Assembly: GCA_913063125.1 (NCBI GenBank)
Contig: CAJXZM010000043.1
Location: forward strand, 1-40,602
Origin: an uncultured Gammaproteobacteria bacterium
GTDB taxonomy: Bacteria; Pseudomonadota; Gammaproteobacteria; Pseudomonadales; Ketobacteraceae
Direction: 5' to 3'
DNA length: 40,602 nt
This document shows positions 35,534 through 40,602 of the stretch, piece after piece; position 1 is the stretch's first letter; the number at the start of each line of letters is the position of its first letter. A program made the position numbers and the translations under genes. The notes beneath the pieces are model-generated. The model ran no database searches. It had not been told where the DNA came from and saw nothing but the letters and a program-made list of their open reading frames with translations.

Positions 35534-36673
35534 ATGAAATCCACCTTCAAAAAAACAACTTTATCCATTGCTGTTTCAGCTGTGTTTTTTAGTGGTGCTG
35601 TCGCTGCCGATACCAATTCCGAAATTGAAAAGCTTAAAAAGCGTATTGAGCAGCTGGAGCATTCATCGAATGCACCAGCAGAAAATAGCAGCAAAGGTAT
35701 TCAGCTTAGCATTAGTGGCGCTGTTGAAATAGAAGCCGGTTATGTAAGAAACGATGGATATGAGGGTAAAACTTCCAGCGATATTGCGGTTGCTACAGCA
35801 CAGTTAGCATTTGAGGCTGACGTTGCTGAAGGTGTTAATGTTCACGTTACACTTTTGCATGAAGAAGATGATACCGACCTTGAAGTTGATGAGGCGCATA
35901 TATCATTTGAGCGCGGTGTAATGTTTGCTAGTGCGGGTCAGGTTTACGTACCTTTTGGAGGCTTTGCTTCAAATTTAGTGTCTGACCCTCTGACGCTTGA
36001 TCTTGGTGAAACCCGGGAAACTGTGATTGAACTGGGTGTAAGCACCGGTTCTGTTGCTGCATCAATCTATGTGTTTAACGGTGATATTGATGACAATGGT
36101 GCAACTGAAAGAAGTAAGGCCGAAATGTACGGGGTATCGTTTGCTTTGGCCGATGGTGACGATGACTTCTCTTATGAGTTTGGACTTGATTATATAAGTT
36201 CCATTGCTGACACTGATACACTTCAAGATGGAATTGCTGGAGGTACCGTCGATGATTATGTTTCCGGCGTTTCCATTGATGTTTCCTTTGTACTAGGTGC
36301 TGCAAATGTGAACCTTGAATATACAGCAGCAAACGATGAATTTGAGGTTGCTGAATTGTCATTCAATGCAAGAGGTGCAAAACCTGCGGCGTTTAATGTT
36401 GAGGTTGGGTATCTAGTTAATTTAGTGGGTTTTGAAACCCAGTTGGCTGCCTCTTACCAAGGAACAAAAGAAGCGTTAGCGCTAGGGCTTCCTGAAAAGC
36501 GTCTTGCTGTAGCAGCGTCAACATTGATCGCTGAAAATACGAGCCTTGGTCTGGAATTAGCGCGTGATTATGACTACGGGCAATCTGACGCTGGGGCAGG
36601 TGAAGGTCCTATCTCTACAGGTACAAGTGAAAGGTCAAATATGGCAACAATTCAGCTTGCGGTTGTTTTCTAA
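35534..36673 (+). CDS. LbtU-like outer-membrane porin
   Basis: The 379-residue protein has a signal peptide (residues 1-24, cleavage near AVA-A), a short coiled coil (SEIEKLKKRIEQLEHS) as seen in many trimeric porins, then a beta-barrel of alternating polar/hydrophobic strands ending in a C-terminal Phe (QLAVVF), the signal for barrel insertion by BAM. It resembles the LbtU family, named from a Legionella siderophore receptor that is independent of TonB. Rich in Asp/Gly/Thr loops. Substrate is inferred only from family and the Fur-like site upstream. AGAGGAA precedes the ATG. Confidence 0.82.
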   Translation: MKSTFKKTTLSIAVSAVFFSGAVAADTNSEIEKLKKRIEQLEHSSNAPAENSSKGIQLSISGAVEIEAGYVRNDGYEGKTSSDIAVATAQLAFEADVAEGVNVHVTLLHEEDDTDLEVDEAHISFERGVMFASAGQVYVPFGGFASNLVSDPLTLDLGETRETVIELGVSTGSVAASIYVFNGDIDDNGATERSKAEMYGVSFALADGDDDFSYEFGLDYISSIADTDTLQDGIAGGTVDDYVSGVSIDVSFVLGAANVNLEYTAANDEFEVAELSFNARGAKPAAFNVEVGYLVNLVGFETQLAASYQGTKEALALGLPEKRLAVAASTLIAENTSLGLELARDYDYGQSDAGAGEGPISTGTSERSNMATIQLAVVF

Positions 36674-36749
36674 TGCTCCGATTCATTGCCGTAGCAATGT
36701 TTTAGTTGTGTCGCAGTAATGTTGTATGTGGTTATGCTGTAGTTCAAAG

Positions 36750-36770
36750 CGGGGCGTATTACGCCCCGTT
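36750..36770. terminator. Terminator-like hairpin after the porin gene
   Basis: CGGGGCGT-ATT-ACGCCCCG is a perfect GC-rich hairpin between convergent genes. The T-run after it is short (TTGTT), so termination is likely but not certain. Confidence 0.65.
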
Positions 36771-36810
36771 GTTATGTTCAAGTGTATATTTAGTACTCAT
36801 CGAATTGACA

Positions 36811-38316
36811 CTAATCAGTTTCTGGGAGGAATTGGTAGGGTAAGAAATCCCTTTCATGTTCGTTAATACGAATAGCTTTGCCTATGGGAGGGAATGCTCT
36901 TTGCGGGCAATTTGTTCGTTCACATACACGGCAACTAACACCGATAGGGATGGCTGCATTTTTGTCTTCTAAATCACAGCCAACCGAATAAACTAAATTT
37001 GGAGCATGATGTATCTCACATCCAAGGCCAACAGAAAATGTTTTTTGTGGCATTAAATAACCACCTTCTGTTCTGGTGACTGTCCTGGCAAGGCAGAAAT
37101 AACGTTTGCCGTCAGGCATTTCGGCTATCTGTCTTAATATCTTTCCGGGCGTAGCGAATGCTTCATGTACGTTCCAAAGGGGGCAGGCACCACCTACCTG
37201 AGCAAAATGAAAGTCTGATGCACTTTGACGTTTGGAGATGTTACCTGCCATATCAACGCGAACGAAGTAAAATGGAATGCCTTTGTGGTGTGGGCGTTGT
37301 AGTGTGCTGACTCGATGGCATACCTGTTCAAAACTGACGTTAAAATGTATTTGCAAGCGTTCGATGTCGTACTTATCTGCTTGCGCTCGATCGAGGAACT
37401 GCTCGTAAGGCATCAGTAGAGCCCCTGCATAGTAGTTTGCAAGACCTACTCGGCATACCGCTGCGGATTGAGGATTACTTAGGTTGCCTTCAGCAATAAT
37501 ACTGTCGAGCAAACTACCTTGTTCTAACAAGCAAATTTGATGAGCTAGTTGAAATACTCGTTGTTTGTGAGATAAGAGTTTCGATAGAGTTAATACTTTG
37601 CGCGATGTATTAAACGTTCTTAGCCCATCATTTTCACCAACAAGGTCTACGCGGATGTTATGACTTCGCTCCAAGTAATGTACAAGCTGGGCTTCGCCTT
37701 CACCTAGTGATAAACCCTCGTTATTGAATAACGACTCTGCTGCCTTATCGAGATCATCAAAATAGTTGTTTTTATAATAGAAAAAATCACGAACCTCCTC
37801 GTAGGGAAATTGCGGGCCCTCAACGGCTCTTACTGCCTCATCACCGGCAATCTCGTGAGCAAGATCTGCATAGTTGTGTTTAGTTTGCGAATAGGCCCGA
37901 TAGAGTGTTAGGAAATGCTTAGCAAATACGGGTGAAGAGGCAACTGCTTCACGTAAATCGCGGATATTAACGCTTTCTCCTCCAATTTTGTTGTTGTTTG
38001 AACTTTTGCTTATATGAAACAGGGGGTCATCTAAACAGTTTAGGACTTCTGAGGCTAAGCGTTCATCCGCTCCTTCTGAGAAGGATTGTAAGTCGATGTT
38101 GTAGGTGGCACTGAGTTTTAGCAGTACCTGCACTGTAAGGGGGCGTTGATCATTTTCAATTTGGTTTAGGTAGCTGGGCGATATACCCAGGTTTGTAGCC
38201 ATGGCTGCTTGAGTGAGCGCTTGGCCTTCTCTAAAGCGGCGTAATTTACCACCTAGAAAGGTTTTTCGGTTACGTGCAGTTGCTTTTTTGTTGTTGTCTG
38301 AGTCACTCATGGGCAT
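36811..38316 (-). CDS. XRE-family regulator of the RamB/PrpR/ScfR type
   Basis: The 501-residue protein has an N-terminal helix-turn-helix (about 22-80, with LTQAAMATNLGISPSYLNQIENDQRP), a central IrrE/ImmA-like domain whose peptidase motif is degenerate (FQLAHQICLLE instead of HExxH), and a C-terminal DUF2083 region with a Cys cluster, CRVCERTNCPQRAFPP. Relatives regulate acetate, propionate and short-chain acyl-CoA metabolism, and sense acyl-CoA in known cases. It is divergent from a large acyl-CoA dehydrogenase gene, a likely target. The start may be ATG 38316 or ATG 38310, the latter with a better GGA spacing. Confidence 0.88.
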   Translation of the reverse strand: MPMSDSDNNKKATARNRKTFLGGKLRRFREGQALTQAAMATNLGISPSYLNQIENDQRPLTVQVLLKLSATYNIDLQSFSEGADERLASEVLNCLDDPLFHISKSSNNNKIGGESVNIRDLREAVASSPVFAKHFLTLYRAYSQTKHNYADLAHEIAGDEAVRAVEGPQFPYEEVRDFFYYKNNYFDDLDKAAESLFNNEGLSLGEGEAQLVHYLERSHNIRVDLVGENDGLRTFNTSRKVLTLSKLLSHKQRVFQLAHQICLLEQGSLLDSIIAEGNLSNPQSAAVCRVGLANYYAGALLMPYEQFLDRAQADKYDIERLQIHFNVSFEQVCHRVSTLQRPHHKGIPFYFVRVDMAGNISKRQSASDFHFAQVGGACPLWNVHEAFATPGKILRQIAEMPDGKRYFCLARTVTRTEGGYLMPQKTFSVGLGCEIHHAPNLVYSVGCDLEDKNAAIPIGVSCRVCERTNCPQRAFPPIGKAIRINEHERDFLPYQFLPETD

Positions 38317-38393
38317 CCAGCGGTGTTACTTGATAAATGGTCGATTATAGGGCGTGTTCGTCAGTGAATGTATACTTTTAGAATGCCAGTATC

Positions 38394-38492
38394 TTCGCAA
38401 TATTTGCAACATTGCAATTATTCTTGTAAAGATATTTGCACGCCAGCACGTATATATCAAGGTGTTGTTGCAGATTGTATAGGAATGCAAAT
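38394..38492. promoter_or_regulatory. Cluster of TTTGCAA-like operator sequences
   Basis: TTCGCAA (38394), TTTGCAA (38403), ATTGCAAT (38411), ATTTGCA (38434) and ATGCAAAT (38485) lie within 100 bases between the divergent genes. RamB/PrpR-type regulators are known to bind TTTGCAAA-like sites, so these are candidate operators. Confidence 0.5.
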
Positions 38493-38544
38493 AATGGGTA
38501 GCATTATTTAGTCTGTTACATAGATAACTATATAGGTTGCTGTC

Positions 38545-40326
38545 ATGTCTGATTTTCAAGCCCCACTTCGCAATATTCGATTTACCCTATTTGATGTGTT
38601 TCATGCTGATAAGATGTGGGCAAAAAATACCGCATTGTCAGAGGTTGCTGACAGGCAAACAGCTGACGCGATGCTAGAAGAGGCAGCAAAAGTGACAGAG
38701 CAAGTTATTGCTCCAATTAACCGCTCAGGTGACGAAGAAGGTGTTTTGTGGGAAGACGGAAGGGTGACAGCACCTACAGGTTTCAAGGAGGCGTATAACA
38801 CGTATTGTGAAGGCGGTTGGCCCGGTATTACGGGTAATTCCGAATTTGGCGGGTTTGGTATGCCGAAAGCCTTAGGAGTGCAAATTGATGAAATGCTTTA
38901 TGCCTCTAACAGCGCGTTTGCGCTTTATCCAAACCTAAGTGCTGGTGCGAGTTTGGCGATAGATGCGCATGCTAGCGAAGTTATCAAGGCGGTTTATTTA
39001 CCAAAAATGTATTCTGGAGAATGGACTGGTAGCATGTGCTTGACGGAGCCCCATGCGGGCAGCGATTTGGGAACGATCCGCTCAAAAGCTGAGCCACTGG
39101 AAGGTGGCTTGTATGCGGTAACGGGTACCAAGATATTCATTACCGGTGGGGAGCATGATCTTGCGAGCAATATTGTTCACTTAGTGTTGGCTAGGTTACC
39201 TGGAGCACCGAAGGGGGCGAAAGGTATTTCTCTGTTTGTTGTTCCAAAGATCAATGTTGATGGGCAGGGGGAATTACTTGAGCCAAACGCTGTGAGCTGT
39301 GGTTCCATTGAACATAAAATGGGAATTAAGGGTTCTGCCACCTGTGTAATGAATTTCGATGAAGCCACTGGGTATATTGTTGGCGAACCCAATAAGGGCT
39401 TGGTTTATATGTTCACCATGATGAACTATGAACGCCTATCTATTGGCGTACAAGGCTTAGGTTGTGGAGAAATGTCCTTACAACGCGCTGTTGCTTATGC
39501 GAGAGAACGCCGACAAGGCCGAGCGCTAACGGGGGCGGCAGAGCCTGAAGCTTATGCGGATACGCTACTTGTCCATGCGGATGTACGGCGAATGTTGTTG
39601 ACGATGAAATCGCTGACGGAAGCAGGTCGGGCTCTATCTACTTATGTGGCTATACAGTTAGATACGTCGAAATATGCTGAACAGTTAGAGGAGAGGGGGC
39701 GTGCAGTGGAAATGGTGGCGTTATTAACGCCTATTGCAAAAGCGTTTCTAACGGACATGGGGCTAGATACCACAGTATTGGGCCAACAGGTGTTTGGTGG
39801 GCATGGTTATATTCGAGAGTGGGGGCAAGAGCAATTGGTCCGCGATGTTCGAATTGCACAAATCTATGAGGGTACTAATGGCATACAGGCCCATGATTTG
39901 TTAGGTCGTAAGGTGGTGTTCAATCGAGGTGAAAATGTTAGGTTGGTTGCGCAAGAGATTGAGGCCTTTGTAGCAGGTATTAAAAGCCACAGATTGTCCC
40001 CCTTTTGTCAGGTGCTAATGACAGGCGTCAGCAATTTATTGTCGTTGACAGATATTCTTGTCGCTCGAATTGATAAAAACCCCAATGAGTTGGGTGCCGC
40101 CGCGATGGAGTATTTGCATTATTTTGGATATGTTTTGTATGGTTACATGTGGCTTAAAATGGCAGATGTAGCAGAGCATAAAATTACTAACGATGACGGT
40201 TTTTATCAATCTAAATTAGACACAATGCAATTTTACTTTGATCGAGTTTTTCCAAGGATTTCAGGGCTGGATGAAACTATACGAGCCGGCTTTGATTCTA
40301 TGGATGTGGATGTTGACTGGTTATAG
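38545..40326 (+). CDS. Acyl-CoA dehydrogenase, large DmdC/FadE-like type
   Basis: The 593-residue flavoenzyme oxidises acyl-CoA to enoyl-CoA. It has the N-terminal YKAPLRD-like extension (FQAPLRNIRFTLFDVF), FAD/acyl-CoA motifs (GSMCLTEPHAGSDLG, GTKIFITGGEH, GGHGYIREWGQE), the catalytic Glu in QIYEGTNGIQAHDLLGRKV, and a C-terminal extension typical of the 590-residue group that includes 3-methylmercaptopropionyl-CoA dehydrogenase (DmdC). Chain length or a role in DMSP catabolism cannot be read from sequence. Divergent from the acyl-CoA regulator, which is its probable controller. Confidence 0.92.
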   Translation: MSDFQAPLRNIRFTLFDVFHADKMWAKNTALSEVADRQTADAMLEEAAKVTEQVIAPINRSGDEEGVLWEDGRVTAPTGFKEAYNTYCEGGWPGITGNSEFGGFGMPKALGVQIDEMLYASNSAFALYPNLSAGASLAIDAHASEVIKAVYLPKMYSGEWTGSMCLTEPHAGSDLGTIRSKAEPLEGGLYAVTGTKIFITGGEHDLASNIVHLVLARLPGAPKGAKGISLFVVPKINVDGQGELLEPNAVSCGSIEHKMGIKGSATCVMNFDEATGYIVGEPNKGLVYMFTMMNYERLSIGVQGLGCGEMSLQRAVAYARERRQGRALTGAAEPEAYADTLLVHADVRRMLLTMKSLTEAGRALSTYVAIQLDTSKYAEQLEERGRAVEMVALLTPIAKAFLTDMGLDTTVLGQQVFGGHGYIREWGQEQLVRDVRIAQIYEGTNGIQAHDLLGRKVVFNRGENVRLVAQEIEAFVAGIKSHRLSPFCQVLMTGVSNLLSLTDILVARIDKNPNELGAAAMEYLHYFGYVLYGYMWLKMADVAEHKITNDDGFYQSKLDTMQFYFDRVFPRISGLDETIRAGFDSMDVDVDWL

Positions 40327-40515
40327 GTATACATTGTGTTGGTGGGGCTGTGCATAAACACTATATTGACTTATGTAGGTTTTTGTAACGTATGGGTTGT
40401 CTCTTCCTGGGGAATTGTTAGTATTTGGGGACGTTGGTACAAGGAGTGTCTCGACGGGCAAGGGTGCTGGTTGTAGCGGTACCTTTTTCTTGTATATAAT
40501 AAAAAGGTGATAATA

Positions 40516-40602
40516 ATGACTTATATTAAATTTGCAGTAGTTGCAGCGATGGTGGTTGGTTTGACTGGTTGTGGTATCGATTTAGGGCCTGGTTGCACAA
40601 TA
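40516..40602 (+). CDS. Small lipoprotein, cut by the window edge
   Basis: The frame starts MTYIKFAVVAAMVVGLTGC, a signal peptide with lipobox LTGC and lipid-carrying Cys19, and continues GIDLGPGCTI to the window end. AAGGTGA lies six bases before the ATG, a good ribosome binding site. The mature part is not in the window, so the function is unknown. The 190 bases between the dehydrogenase stop and this start show no other feature. Confidence 0.65.
   Translation, partial: MTYIKFAVVAAMVVGLTGCGIDLGPGCTI

Noticed and set aside
36075..36362. Minus-strand His/Gln-rich frame of 95 codons inside the porin gene
   Set aside because: Composition is a by-product of the porin codons read in reverse; no start signal.
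1..40602. tRNA, rRNA, CRISPR, insertion sequence or prophage
   Set aside because: None seen by eye on either strand; a tRNAscan and ISfinder search would be needed to exclude them fully.

Overview
The window is chromosomal DNA of a Gram-negative gammaproteobacterium. Lipid A/KDO genes, Lol-neighbourhood genes, RluC, RNase E and an outer-membrane porin all point that way. The order comEC-exbB-exbD-lpxK-kdsB-ptp-murB / rne / rluC-HAD-sppA / maf / yceD-rpmF-plsX-fabD-fabG-acpP-fabF-pabC-mltG-tmk-holB-pilZ-tatD is, from memory, the order of the Pseudomonas core region. The base composition is more AT-rich than Pseudomonas, so a marine member of the Cellvibrionales/Pseudomonadales side is my best guess. 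The genus cannot be fixed from this sequence.

Layout. Positions 1-7200 hold a cut-off DUF2062 gene on the minus strand, then a tightly packed plus-strand envelope operon (DNA-uptake channel, proton-channel pair, lipid A kinase, CMP-KDO synthesis, small tyrosine phosphatase, peptidoglycan precursor reductase). A bidirectional terminator separates this from rne on the minus strand. A long divergent gap (10144-10981) carries the rne leader and leads to rluC, a HAD phosphatase and an S49 peptidase. Positions 13842-15316 hold a large palindromic terminator and the leftward genes maf and a TetR regulator. From 15432 a near-consensus promoter drives the lipid/fatty-acid cluster (yceD to fabF), which continues with pabC, mltG, tmk, holB, pilZ, tatD and rmuC. 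fabH is absent between plsX and fabD, as in Pseudomonas, and no Trm112-like gene lies between lpxK and kdsB.

From about 27.4 kb the content is accessory: a four-helix membrane protein, a structured RNA candidate, a permuted NlpC/P60-like protein and a class V aminotransferase (all leftward), a TetR regulator, a degenerate HD-GYP protein, tmcA (tRNA-Met cytidine acetyltransferase), an LbtU-like porin, a RamB/ScfR-type regulator divergent from a large acyl-CoA dehydrogenase, and the start of a lipoprotein gene at the right edge.

The most interesting unexplained element is the minus-strand structured RNA at about 28174-28335. It has a promoter-like sequence, a long 5' hairpin with a six-C loop, and an intrinsic terminator with a five-C loop. 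Other points to check are proteins that have lost expected catalytic residues (ComEC C-terminal domain, HD-GYP, NlpC/P60-like), a probably leaderless yceD transcript, very long perfect palindromes at convergent gene ends, and candidate operators beside two regulators. I saw no tRNA, rRNA, CRISPR array, insertion sequence or prophage.
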